Shown here piece after piece: positions 21,731 to 32,766 of a DNA stretch of 64,000 bases. Source of the DNA: Lolium rigidum (taxonomy: Eukaryota > Streptophyta > Magnoliopsida > Poales > Poaceae); contig NC_061508.1 in the NCBI RefSeq assembly GCF_022539505.1, positions 31,242,256 through 31,306,255 of the forward strand, in the 5' to 3' direction. Position 1 is the stretch's first letter, and the number at the start of each line of letters is the position of its first letter. The position numbers were made by a program, and so were the translations under genes. The notes beneath the pieces are model-generated. The model was given only the letters and a program-made list of their open reading frames with translations. It was not told the DNA's origin and did not search any database.

Positions 21731-23145
21731 CTAGGCAAAACAATCTGGGTATTCTTTCAACAAAGCTATCATCAGGCTCCTCAGATGCGGATCTAACTTT
21801 TTGCTGATAAATGTTGGTCGTGGCTTATCCCCAGGACCAATGTCGATCTCCTCTAGCTCATCAGCTGACGTAAACCCATATCCCAGCTTTCCGTCGCCCG
21901 TTAGATCGACGTTGAACACAGGCAGAACGTATGGCGAGGATAATTTTGGCCGATTGCTGGAATCGGCCTCCATGTTGATTGAATTGCTCAATGAAGGTTT
22001 ACAACTTGTATGTGCTCCCTTACAGGAGGAAGCCTCCCTACCACGACTACGTGACATGTTTGACGTGAGATCCTTGCTTTTTATTTTTTGGGGCCGATCG
22101 CATGGATCGGCCTTGCCACGTGTGTCGATGGATGTTGCTCTTGCTACTCTATCAGGCCGGTGGATAAGACCAGCCTCACCCCGTTTTTGTCACCTCGATG
22201 CGATCACGGCCGTCCAAACTGATTCCAGAGAGCGGTTCTTGGTCGTCCGAGTCCCAAATGTTCATGCCGGCTATCGAGACGTCGATCGAATCATCTGCAT
22301 GCACGACTTCTACGTCGTCTCCATCCCACTGTATCAGGCATTGGTGCATTGTAGATGGAATGCAGCAGTTAGCGTGAATCCAATCCCTTCCTAACAGGGC
22401 AGCGTAGGTGCTCTTGCTGTCGACGATGAAGATTGTCGTTGGGACCATCTTTCGGCCTATGGTTAGATCCACGTTCAGGACACCTTGCGTCCCTGATGCT
22501 TGGCCGTTGAAGTCGATTAGTGTGACGTTGGTCTTGATCAGATCGGCACTAGAGCGTCCTAAACGCCGTAGCATGGAATAAGGCATTATATTGACCGCCG
22601 CTCCCGTGTCAACCAACATCCTGCCGACGGGCTGCCCATTGATATAACCCTTTAGGTACAGGGCCTTTAAATGTTTGTAGCCCTTCTCCCGTGGCTTTTC
22701 GAAGATGACGGGCTGTGGACCGCAGTCAAACTGTGCTATCGGCACTTCTTCAGTTCCTGGGGCACGAAACTCTGATGGAAGGAAGAACACCATGTTTGTG
22801 CCAGCCGATGTACCCGCATCGGCTTTTTCTTGCTTGGGACGCCAAACTTTCTTTGGTGGACGTGTTTCTTCGTCCAAAGTCTGTTGCATTTTCACGGCCA
22901 GATCAGGCCGCGCTTTCCTCAACGTGTGCAAGTATCGCGCTTCGGCTTGCTCCAAGCTGCGTAGCCGCTGAACCCTACGCTTTTGGGAGTGGCTGAGTCC
23001 ATCGGGGCACCACCTTGGCCGGTGGTACCTATCCTCTTCTTCATCTTCTGACTCCTCAAAGTCTTCATCTTGAGAGGACTCAGCACGTTTGTTCTGTGGC
23101 GGGAGAGGTCCTAGACGCTTGAAAACTGAAACGTCTCCTGCATCC
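21731..23145 (-). pseudogene. gag C-terminus and protease of element C
   Basis: The frame from about 23145 to 22176 begins within gag: SVFKRLGPLPPQNKR, an acidic patch (EDFEESEDEEEDRY), then RPRWCPDGLSHSQKRRVQRL. It continues to the aspartic protease: MLVDTGAAVNIMPYSMLRRL, then ALLGRDWIHANCCIPSTMHQ. The frame 22057-21731 (GFTSADELEEIDIGPGDKPR, then KEYPDCFA) is the protease-RT linker. The frame's first residues on the right come from LTR E, which truncates gag. No CCHC knuckle is seen in what remains. Confidence 0.8.
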
Positions 23146-23276
23146 TGATGACCCACAAGTATAGGGGATCGCAACAGTCTTCGAGGGAAGTATTACCCAA
23201 TTTATTGATTCGACACAAGGGGAGACAAAGAATACTTGAAAGCCTTAACAGCGGAGTTGTCAATTCAGCTGCACAC
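23146..23276 (+). repeat. Start of an LTR (element E), cut by a gap
   Basis: The sequence TGATGACCCACAAGTATAGG begins abruptly inside gag of element C, after catcc (23141-23145, candidate TSD). From memory this opening is common among Triticeae LTR elements. Only 131 bases are present before the Ns, so family and far end are unknown. Confidence 0.6.
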
Positions 23277-23376
23277 NNNNNNNNNNNNNNNNNNNNNNNN
23301 NNNNNNNNNNNNNNNNNNNNNNNNNNNNNNNNNNNNNNNNNNNNNNNNNNNNNNNNNNNNNNNNNNNNNNNNNNNN
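23277..23376. other. Assembly gap (100 N)
   Basis: Exactly 100 N. Flanking structure shows that more than 100 bases are missing: the gap should contain the rest of LTR E and about 4 kb of the 3' LTR of element F. Confidence 0.99.
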
Positions 23377-24934
23377 AATTGTATGAATCAAATGGGATAA
23401 GAATGAATTCAAGTTGAATTTTGAATAAAGAGAAACAAAGTTTTGGTGAGAAGTAATAGTGGTGTCACATAGAAGGATTTTGGGTTTTGATACTATGGCT
23501 AGCTAAGGTCTTGGATCACTTCATGGAGATTCTTGAAAGAAGAATGGGATGGAAGATCCACCATTTTCAAGTAGAAGAAAGAAGGAAAAACTCTTAAATA
23601 GAGGTGCCAAGTGGTGGGAATAAAGGGAAAAGAAGGGCCTATGTATCTCTCTCAGGGTTTTCGGCAAAAATGGTTTTTATTTAAAATCTTCTACTTACTT
23701 TATGAAGCAAGGTAGAGTTTTCTCACAATTTTAAAAGAGCAACAATATGCAAGAGTTTGCATAAGTGCCATAAATACGTATTTAAAAGGAAGAATAAAAT
23801 AAATAATTCTATAGAAATTATTTTTGGGTTGAAGGAAATAGGGTGATACCAAAATACCATCCGAAATCCCTATTATTTGAGAAATTAATTTGAAATGCTT
23901 AGATAAAACTAGAGGTGGTTTTGTAGTGAGAAACTAGAGAAGAAATTAAATAGGGTTTTGGAAATGTTCTTTCAAAGAATGTAAGAATAAATTTTTGGGG
24001 CAAGATCTCAAGGGAAGATGGTGGCTACATAATGTACCTACCATCTTCACTCTTGGTTTTGTGGAGTTTAAACTTGAAATAAAGATAAACAAAAGATTAA
24101 GAGAGGAGCAAGTGATCTAGTGTTGAAATAGTGGATAGGGTAGAAGATCAAGTGAGAATAAGAATTGTGTGGGGGTAGATTTGGACATGCAAGACGTGGA
24201 AGTTGTAGAGGGTGTTGCATAGATGAGATCCATGCATTGAGGTTACCAATAACAGTTGAGGATGATTAGAGATCAACTGCCAAAGTTTGAACATTTTAAG
24301 CCTGCCAAAACATGTTATTGACTTGGCTTCAAAACCAACAAGGATAAATGAGTATGGAGGGATTTGGTTCAAGGCAAGGATATGGTTGAGAGGTGCTCAA
24401 GATATGGTAGGTTTAGGACCAAGTGCTTTGCCTAAGATGGCAAGAGATAGCTTAATCCAGGGGCTTCAAAATGGAACTTGGAAATAGATTTAGGACTTAG
24501 ACAAATTTGAAATGACCAGGGTTTTTGACTAGGGTTCAAGAGAAGGATATAGTGAGGGGTAGATGATCCCAAGTTTTGAAACAAGGATGGGTTGAGCAAG
24601 ACTATACCACAAAGATGAATTTTAAGAAGACACACTCATGTTGCCATAAGTGGAAAGGGTTGATGTATAAAAACGAAAACAAATTTTTCTAAGCCGCACT
24701 TGTGTTTTGTTAGGTGAGTTGTTTGTTTTGCCATAAGAGATATTGTCCTTTAAGGTAGCTCAAGACAAAACTAAACAAACATAACAAGACACTACATCTG
24801 CCAACCGATCAAAGCAATTCATTAACAAACAGATCAAGGCAATTCATCTAATTAGTTTATAGAAAAAGTTTTTGTTCCCCCTAATTTTTGCACTAAGGAC
24901 AACAAAACAAGGTTGCAAAAGTTGGGATGTTACA
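23377..24934 (-). repeat. 3' LTR of element F (U3-side 1.56 kb only)
   Basis: Matches 31208-32766 almost base for base. Differences noticed: gtaag/aagtaag near 23972, gcctgcc against gcctcgcc, ccagggt against ccggggt, and gggatg against ggggtg at the end. Confidence 0.92.
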
Positions 24935-24971
24935 GATCTTCCACCCTTAAAATAATCTCGTCCCGAGATTA
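24935..24971 (-). other. Polypurine tract and hairpin of element F
   Basis: The minus strand reads TTTTAAGGGTGGAAGATC directly before the 3' LTR. Upstream of it lies a perfect 8-bp hairpin: taatctcg (24953-24960), loop tcc, cgagatta (24964-24971). Confidence 0.7.
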
Positions 24972-27122
24972 CTAAGCGTAGGACTGGAGAGGTTGACTTA
25001 TGTTAGACTCTTCTTCTCGTAGACGCGAAGTCGCTGACAAGGTTATAGCTTCAGCTTCTGAGAGACACGGTAGATTTCTATCGAGGGCAAGCGTTGTGAA
25101 GAGGTTGACTACTCCATGCAAGTGTTAGATCTAAAGCTTCTTAATGATCCTAGCGGGGTTCATGATTCTAGGAGAGTTAGTGCGCCCCAACGGTGCTTTA
25201 GCAGGTTCAAAAACTTTTTAGAGTTAGCTAGAAATTTTAGTGGAAGTTCACCAGGGGTTTTGAAAACTTTAAGCTTTGGCCTTGGAGTCTTGTCAGGCGC
25301 TTTTTTTTTTTGAAGAGGTCTACGGTTTCTTGTCTTGAGTTGAAACATCTTCAGGGGGTGATGTATAGTCCACAGCTTCAAGGGGAGTTAGTGTATCCCA
25401 AGTTCCCAACGATGTTTTAGAAAGGTTTAAAATTTTAGGGTTAGCTCCAATTTTTAGTGGAGGACGAAGTCTTCCACCCTTAAGATTTTTCATCGGGCTT
25501 TTGGAAAAACTCAAAGCTTTTGCGTTGTAGTGCTATCTGGGGCTTCTGAAGAAGTCATCGATCTTCCATATTCAGTTGAAGAATCTTCAGTGGAGATGCA
25601 TAGATCACGGCTTCAAGAGGCACTCACGGTGTTGCTAAATCACATGACGCACGGTAAGTTAGGAGGTCAATGAAACGCCTGGTTGGTATCCACATGAAGC
25701 ATCAACGAAGGTCGTCGGAGACAATCTTGAGCTTGAGGGTGGGTGCTGACTTGTACCAGAAGTGAGCGGGTAAACTAGACCTAATCTTGAGTGTTGAGGT
25801 ATCTTCTTGAGCTTCACTTGATGAGGACCAGATGAACCATGTGATGCATCTTGGCTTTGACGCTATTGCTCTCTCATCTTGTTAGACTGTGTGTTAGAGG
25901 GTAGTTTTCAAAAAGTTATCCTTGAGGTTAGTGCGATTATACTCCAAGGTTAGACAAAGTTAGTATGCCTTCTCGCAGAGGTGCAGTCACTCTTGAAGGT
26001 AGGGGCTTCTGCTTTCTTGACGTAGTAGAGATGCTCCAGCTGATCTTGAAAGTAGTTAGTGCAGATAGGGGTCTAGGTTAGTTTTTCCGATGGTTGAAAA
26101 ACAACTGCTAATGGGGTTAGAGTTACAGCCTTTCGTTAACCTATCCAACTAACTAATAGTTAGCATTCTCTCAGCGAGGCAGATGAGGGTGAAAACGTAT
26201 TAGATAGGCTTTCTAAGCTAGGTTATCACACCGAGGGTGTTTTTCAGACCTAAAAAAAACCAAGACAATCATACAATCAAGAAACAGATAAAAACACTCA
26301 AAGCAACACACTAGGGAACTAGAAGCAATCATCAAACCAGACATGGTAACATAAGAACCCATGGAATGCCTAATGCGCGGGGGTAGCTCAATCAAAACGA
26401 TTGAGTTTGTCCTAACCATCCTATAGTTTTGGGGTTGGTCACGTATGCTGACGTCTTCATATTGCGGACATCGAATTCAACATGGATTCTCGGAGTAGTT
26501 GGTGGTGAAGCGGGCCTGGTGTTGAGTCATCGATGTTGAGGCAGAGGCTAAAACTGTGTAGAACTTCTGGTCTCAATATCCCAGGGACGTGAGGTCTTCA
26601 GAGGAGTAGCTGTCTAGATACTCCCAAAGTCGACAACTTCTGGTAGCTGCCCTAAAAATTACTAGTCAAGAAACTGAGGACTTGATCTCTGACGACTGCG
26701 AAAAGTGCAAGTCCACGGAGGAACAAGGTCAGCTCCTTGACAGAGTTTGGTGAAAACCAAAGACATGACGCTATCATCCCTTTGTGGGCACACTAAGTCA
26801 GCCTCCAATCTTCAATAGCTGCTGTTGGAGATACATGAGTCTTCCAAAAAGGTTGGCCCATCTTGGACTTTGAGTCTCTGGGTCTGAGTTGGGGACATCG
26901 TCCAGTATGTAGGTTTGAAGTGGATGAGACAATAGAGTAAGAATTTTCGAACATTTTTTTTAATCGGAGAATGAGGTAAGAATTAGAAGTTTTGAAGAAA
27001 CAAGAGGAGTTGAAGCTATGCTTCCGACTATAGAAAGAATTTGTTTTGTAAATAGTTTTTTTTTCCAAGTACTTGTTTCCTAACTAACGTCCATGCTAAC
27101 TAAGGTCTCCTACAGTCAGGAT
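24972..27122 (-). other. Non-coding internal domain of element F
   Basis: No frame exceeds about 90 codons, and none shows Gag, protease, RT or integrase motifs. The sequence is moderately AT-rich, with repeated phrases such as gtagtccacagcttcaaggg and aaaactttaagcttt-like segments near 25240-25500 (two diverged copies of a cttcagttgaa-ctcgaggggagtt block at about 25340-25400 and 25570-25630). Any RNA made would serve only as packaged genome. Confidence 0.7.
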
Positions 27123-27135
27123 GGCTCTGATACCA
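27123..27135 (-). other. Primer binding site of element F (tRNA-Met type)
   Basis: Minus strand TGGTATCAGAGCC, four bases (gagc) inside the CCCCACA end of the 5' LTR at 27140. This is the initiator tRNA-Met PBS used by many plant gypsy and copia elements. Confidence 0.85.
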
Positions 27136-28633
27136 GCTCTGTGGGGACCCCGGACTAGCTGTCCGAAATTCCCTGTTATGTATACAGTTAACGATCCCAT
27201 GATCAGTGCGCCGTGAACACATAACCGAACTGATATCAAATTACACCATCCATTACAAAACGGAATAAGAAAATTACAACATGGTCACATGACCGATACT
27301 TACATAATAGCCTCGAAGGGCCTAACTAAACATCAGAGTAGCATCATCACTTCAGCAGCGCAGAGCCCAAGTCATCTGCCTTAACCCTACAGGCAACTAA
27401 CTGGGAGAACGTTCCTAGCTCGCATAGACGTCGTCCAATCCTTCTTCATTTGTCGAATTCCTCCAAGTCTGGCCAAGTAAATAGCCAGGGACAAAGCCGT
27501 GAGTACATTTGAATTGTACTCGCAAACCATCAAGAAGGTGATAACAATTCTAACTAAAGAAGACAAGAGAGGAAGAATAGTTTCTCTAGTGGATATAGCA
27601 TGCATAAGAGAATCAGTTTCTCTTGTGAATAAAGCATCTAGGAGAGATGTAATTTCTTTGGTGGAGATAGTATCCCAACTTCTCGGTCGAAGGGGATACT
27701 TAGGGGTGTTCTATGACATCTCTATATCTTTGTTAAAGAAGATTCTTCAAAAGGGTTCTACAACATAAAACACTAGGATGGGAGTAACCCAGTTTATTTC
27801 CTTTCCGACCATCTCCAAATGGTCATCACAACTTTCCAGTACCTTCCCGGTACTCCGAAAACAAGTTCCTTCCTTTCCTTTGTCAAAAACTTTCATAAAA
27901 CAAAACTCTTTAGGCTAAGCAACAGCCATTCCAACCGTCCATGACCGCGGACACGGCTATTCGAATAGATTTGACTCTGCAGAGTTTGCACACTTTCCCC
28001 ACAAGATCCGCGAGTTCATCATGTGGGCATCATCCCCGCATATCAACTATGCCATGACAAAAACTCGGACATAGCCTTTCGCCTATTCGTCTTAGCACGG
28101 GATCCTACCCTATGGAGTATGTACCTCCCCGGCACCGTGGCAGCTCACCTCACTTTGAGCGTGGCTCCACCGCCAAGCCGGGAGACCCATAGTGTCTTCC
28201 GGACGGGTCAGCCCCGAAGGCCTCCCGTTATACTATTGTCTCCACCAACGACAATCCGGATTCAGGGGTAACCTTACCCTTATATAGTTGTGCGGTGTCC
28301 CATGTTAAGAAGAACAAACTACGAGCTAAGCCCCGTCCCACTCCAGGGTAATGTGGTTGCGCGGGTTAATTGTCACAGGTGAATACTTAGGCGCCAAAGT
28401 TTTCGAAAACCAGATTTTCTTTTTAACCATCTTTGCCAAGATCCTTTCCTTTCATAAACACACGCTTGGGTAAGTCCAACTCACCCAAGGTTTTCAAAAA
28501 TTCTTTTCAACAAGGTATTTTTCCAAGGGGGTTCCCAACCTATAGTTTTATGAAGGAACTAAGAGTCACAATGACATGATGCTAGCCATCATACCACTAA
28601 GGGGATGATAATTGGGGTGTTGAGGGGATCATA

Positions 28634-28813
28634 CATACTTAGGATAAGCATGTAAAGGGACAACATAATTAAGATGATTCAAACAGGGGTCATGATGTTA
28701 ATCATCATACCACTAAGAAGATGATAACATGGATATGGTCAAGGGGGCATACATGCTTAGGGTAAGCATGCATAACATCAACAAGGGGGTTCACATACTT
28801 GGGAGCAAGTATG
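28634..28813 (-). repeat. Hairpin-bearing short repeats in the LTR of element F
   Basis: Three repeated units each carry a 7-bp dyad: catactt/aagcatg (28634-28652, one mismatched position), catgctt/aagcatg (28752-28770, perfect) and catactt/aagtatg (28794-28813, perfect). Spacers are aggat, agggt and gggagc. The surrounding units share aacatcaacaagggg. A fourth, degenerate unit follows near 28840. Confidence 0.7.
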
Positions 28814-30674
28814 CAAAGCATCAACAAGGGGTTCAACCTACTTTGGGAATAAGCATGCATAGAGTAGAGGACCAAAAATCACATATGATACAAGGAACCA
28901 AGTGTATAATGGAGCAATGAGCACAACAAGAAGGATAAATAGCAAGAGATCAAAAGATGGCTTGCCTTGGTCGGCTTATTTGTCCCCGGACTTCTTCAAC
29001 TCCGTCAAAAAAGAACTCCAACAATATAGATAAAATCCTTGTCTGAACCACTTCTTCTTCTCCAAAATTGTTCGCATCTATCGTCGGAAAATATAAAAGG
29101 AACACAATCAACACATTGCACCAACAAAACAACATTCAACAATCAACAATCAACCATCAATAGCTTAACCACTCTACTAAGAGCTAACATACTAAGGATC
29201 ACAATTCAACTTTAAATTTGATTATAAGAACACCCAATTTATTCCTCCTAAAAAAAAGGCATGAGAGCTTTACAAAAGAGCAATTGCCTCCATGGTTATC
29301 ACCAAGGTATGAATTAAACATCCCCTAATAGATAACACTATCAAGAAGACTAGCGCAATGCTTTGTCCTCAAAAACATTCATCCTTTATTTTCAAACATT
29401 TTTGAAGAGGTAGAAATCATTTCTCTCTTTTATTTATAAAACACTACACTAAAAATAGAAAGTAAACCATATACCCCAACATTTGAAATCTTAAGAAAAA
29501 CAAATAAAACTTGGTTTAAGTCTCAGAGGGTTTTGTTTTGCAAGAAAGAAACATACGTTGACCATTTTTAAATAGAAGAGGTGGTCAAGGATTTTAAATA
29601 AGCAAATGTTTTGGTACAATATTTCATGTGACACACACTTAGCACAAAAAGTAACCAAAAATTATGAAAAGGGTTTAACACTAATTATTCTAGCTGGTCA
29701 GTACTAAAACGAGGCTAACAAAATTGGATTCATTCAAAAAGGTTAATTTTTCAAATTTATAAATTAGAGATACTAAACAATAACCAGTGATCATGTTTAA
29801 TACATTAAAAATCGTACAAAAATCCTAAAAATATGGGGCCAGTGGCATTGGAAAGGTAATAAAATTTATGAACTGGCGCAATTTGTGTCACTCGATTTGG
29901 GTTGGTATATCTCAAGTTATTAGCAAATTGAGTTCCCTGGTTTCTCCTCTTATCTAAACAGATTTTTTTTAAAAAAAATTCAAACGTGCAGGAATGGGCG
30001 GGAATGTGCTGGGCCGTGCGGGTGTGGGGTTTTGGGCCGGCCCAGGCGGTTATCCAGGTGGAGGGGTGAAGAGAAAAAAAGAAAAAGAAAGAGAAAGTGG
30101 AGAGGGGGCCCGAGGTGGGCCAGGCTGCATGGGCCAAATGGCCAAGTGGCCATGCAGCCCTCCCCACGATCGGGAGGATCGGCTCGAGGCCGTCGTCCTC
30201 ACGACGCCTCGCCCAGACGCGAGCGGCAGACGGGAAAAGGGCAGGGGCGGCGCGGGGACTTACCGGGGGGGACGCGGCGGACATCGGCGAGGTCCTGGTG
30301 GGGCAGCGGCGTCCCAGGGGCGGGGCAAGGCGGCTCAGCGGCTTCCTCCTCGGCTGCAGCTGCTCCTCCCGGCGGAGTTGGCTCGCAGCAGCTCTCGGTC
30401 CGGCGAGGTTGGCGGCGGCTACCGGAGTTTCTGGGCACGGGAAAAGGGTGTGTCGTGGCGGGCAGAACATGGCAACCATAATGGAATAGAGAGGGAGGGG
30501 AAAACGGGACTGGGATGAGCGCAGCTCGGCTCGCCATCCTTGCGGTAACCATGCCGGCGGGGTCTGCTCCGGCGAGCAGCGGCCAGAGGGATGCCTTGGC
30601 ACCCTCTGGGAGGTGTTCTGGGAGAGGAGGGAGTGGTGTGAGGGAGTGCGGAGGGTAGTGAGCTGAGGGAGGGG

Positions 30675-30684
30675 CTTTTATAGG
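30675..30684 (-). promoter_or_regulatory. TATA box in the 5' LTR of element F
   Basis: The minus strand reads CGCCTATAAAAGCCCC, followed after about 30 bases by a pyrimidine-rich leader (ctcactaccctccgcactcc). It is the best TATA box in the LTR and places transcription start near 30650. Confidence 0.65.
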
Positions 30685-32766
30685 CGGGGAAGGCAACGGG
30701 AGGAGACATGGGCGGTGACCGTGCCCAATGGTTGTCGAGGGCGGACGTCAGGGGTGACGTAGGAGGGTGGGGGCGGGGTGACGTCGCCCATAGGACGTCA
30801 GCAGGAGGGGAGGGACGCGCGGGAAGGAGGGGAGTCGAGCGGGAGACTTCCCGCGTCGCCGCTCCCGTTCGTTTCCCTCTCAGGTCGCTAGGGCTTCAGA
30901 GTTTGGGCTGCTAGGGTTGGGCTACTCGTGGCTGGGATTGGGGAGGGAGATAGGGGAGTCCAGGATGGGGTTCTGGTGGAGTTGGGTCGGGCCAAGAGGT
31001 GGTGCTTCGGCTTGTGTCAAAGGGAAGTGGCCTGGCCACCACATGCATGGGAGAGGGCTCTTCTTGGAGGGGGAAAAAAAAAAAGAGGAGGGAAAAGACA
31101 TATGGTGCATGGTGGTAGTGTTGACCAAGGATTGCCACAAGATTTGCAAAGTTGGGAAAATTCAAATCAAAGGGAGAGAGATGGTGTAGGTTTGATCCAA
31201 GATTTTTAATTGTATGAATCAAATGGGATAAGAATGAATTCAAGTTGAATTTTGAATAAAGAGAAACAAAGTTTTGGTGAGAAGTAATAGTGGTGTCACA
31301 TAGAAGGATTTTGGGTTTTGATACTATGGCTAGCTAAGGTCTTGGATCACTTCATGGAGATTCTTGAAAGAAGAATGGGATGGAAGATCCACCATTTTCA
31401 AGTAGAAGAAAGAAGGAAAAACTCTTAAATAGAGGTGCCAAGTGGTGGGAATAAAGGGAAAAGAAGGGCCTATGTATCTCTCTCAGGGTTTTCGGCAAAA
31501 ATGGTTTTTATTTAAAATCTTCTACTTACTTTATGAAGCAAGGTAGAGTTTTCTCACAATTTTAAAAGAGCAACAATATGCAAGAGTTTGCATAAGTGCC
31601 ATAAATACGTATTTAAAAGGAAGAATAAAATAAATAATTCTATAGAAATTATTTTTGGGTTGAAGGAAATAGGGTGATACCAAAATACCATCCGAAATCC
31701 CTATTATTTGAGAAATTAATTTGAAATGCTTAGATAAAACTAGAGGTGGTTTTGTAGTGAGAAACTAGAGAAGAAATTAAATAGGGTTTTGGAAATGTTC
31801 TTTCAAAGAAAGTAAGAATAAATTTTTGGGGCAAGATCTCAAGGGAAGATGGTGGCTACATAATGTACCTACCATCTTCACTCTTGGTTTTGTGGAGTTT
31901 AAACTTGAAATAAAGATAAACAAAAGATTAAGAGAGGAGCAAGTGATCTAGTGTTGAAATAGTGGATAGGGTAGAAGATCAAGTGAGAATAAGAATTGTG
32001 TGGGGGTAGATTTGGACATGCAAGACGTGGAAGTTGTAGAGGGTGTTGCATAGATGAGATCCATGCATTGAGGTTACCAATAACAGTTGAGGATGATTAG
32101 AGATCAACTGCCAAAGTTTGAACATTTTAAGCCTCGCCAAAACATGTTATTGACTTGGCTTCAAAACCAACAAGGATAAATGAGTATGGAGGGATTTGGT
32201 TCAAGGCAAGGATATGGTTGAGAGGTGCTCAAGATATGGTAGGTTTAGGACCAAGTGCTTTGCCTAAGATGGCAAGAGATAGCTTAATCCAGGGGCTTCA
32301 AAATGGAACTTGGAAATAGATTTAGGACTTAGACAAATTTGAAATGACCGGGGTTTTTGACTAGGGTTCAAGAGAAGGATATAGTGAGGGGTAGATGATC
32401 CCAAGTTTTGAAACAAGGATGGGTTGAGCAAGACTATACCACAAAGATGAATTTTAAGAAGACACACTCATGTTGCCATAAGTGGAAAGGGTTGATGTAT
32501 AAAAACGAAAACAAATTTTTCTAAGCCGCACTTGTGTTTTGTTAGGTGAGTTGTTTGTTTTGCCATAAGAGATATTGTCCTTTAAGGTAGCTCAAGACAA
32601 AACTAAACAAACATAACAAGACACTACATCTGCCAACCGATCAAAGCAATTCATTAACAAACAGATCAAGGCAATTCATCTAATTAGTTTATAGAAAAAG
32701 TTTTTGTTCCCCCTAATTTTTGCACTAAGGACAACAAAACAAGGTTGCAAAAGTTGGGGTGTTACA

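Larger units (their letters stand above)
8030..23145 (-). mobile_element. Tat-lineage gypsy element C (split by D)
   Basis: This is a minus-strand Ty3/gypsy element in two pieces (8030-10657 and 18860-23145). In element order it has the gag end, protease, RT, RNase H, a second RNase H, integrase, an antisense ORF, PPT and 3' LTR. The second, archaeal-type RNase H and the antisense ORF between integrase and 3' LTR are marks of the Tat lineage (Retand/RIRE2/Grande group). The 5' end is cut at 23145 by LTR E. The 3' LTR starts at the gap. Coding frames carry several shifts, so no intact polyprotein is present as sequenced. Confidence 0.85.
23377..32766 (-). mobile_element. LARD-type non-coding LTR retrotransposon F
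   Basis: This minus-strand element has a very long 5' LTR (27140-32766, 5627 bp), a 2.2-kb internal domain without coding capacity, and a 3' LTR visible for 1558 bp before the gap. The boundaries are firm: TGTAACACCCC start, CCCCACA end, a tRNA-Met PBS inside the 5' LTR, and a purine tract before TGTAACATCCC at 24934. Long LTRs with a non-coding core fit the large retrotransposon derivative class (barley Sukkula is the classic case; identity with it was not tested). The two LTR copies differ by about 3 substitutions and 1 indel in 1558 bp, so it inserted recently. It interrupts copia G. Confidence 0.8.
27140..32766 (-). repeat. 5' LTR of element F (5.6 kb)
   Basis: It runs from TGTAACACCCC (32766) to GGGGTCCCCACA (27140) on the minus strand. 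U3 is about 2.1 kb up to the TATA box at 30675-30684. Downstream of it is a GC-rich transcribed segment (about 30000-30650) and then 3 kb of AT-rich sequence with short hairpin repeats. Several ORFs of 100-265 codons in the GC-rich part overlap on both strands and have no domain; I treat them as chance. Confidence 0.85.

Noticed and set aside
29805..30709. Overlapping ORFs of 100-265 codons on both strands in the GC-rich part of the LARD LTR
   Set aside because: Low stop density comes from GC content. Frames overlap on both strands, carry no domain, and lie within an LTR.
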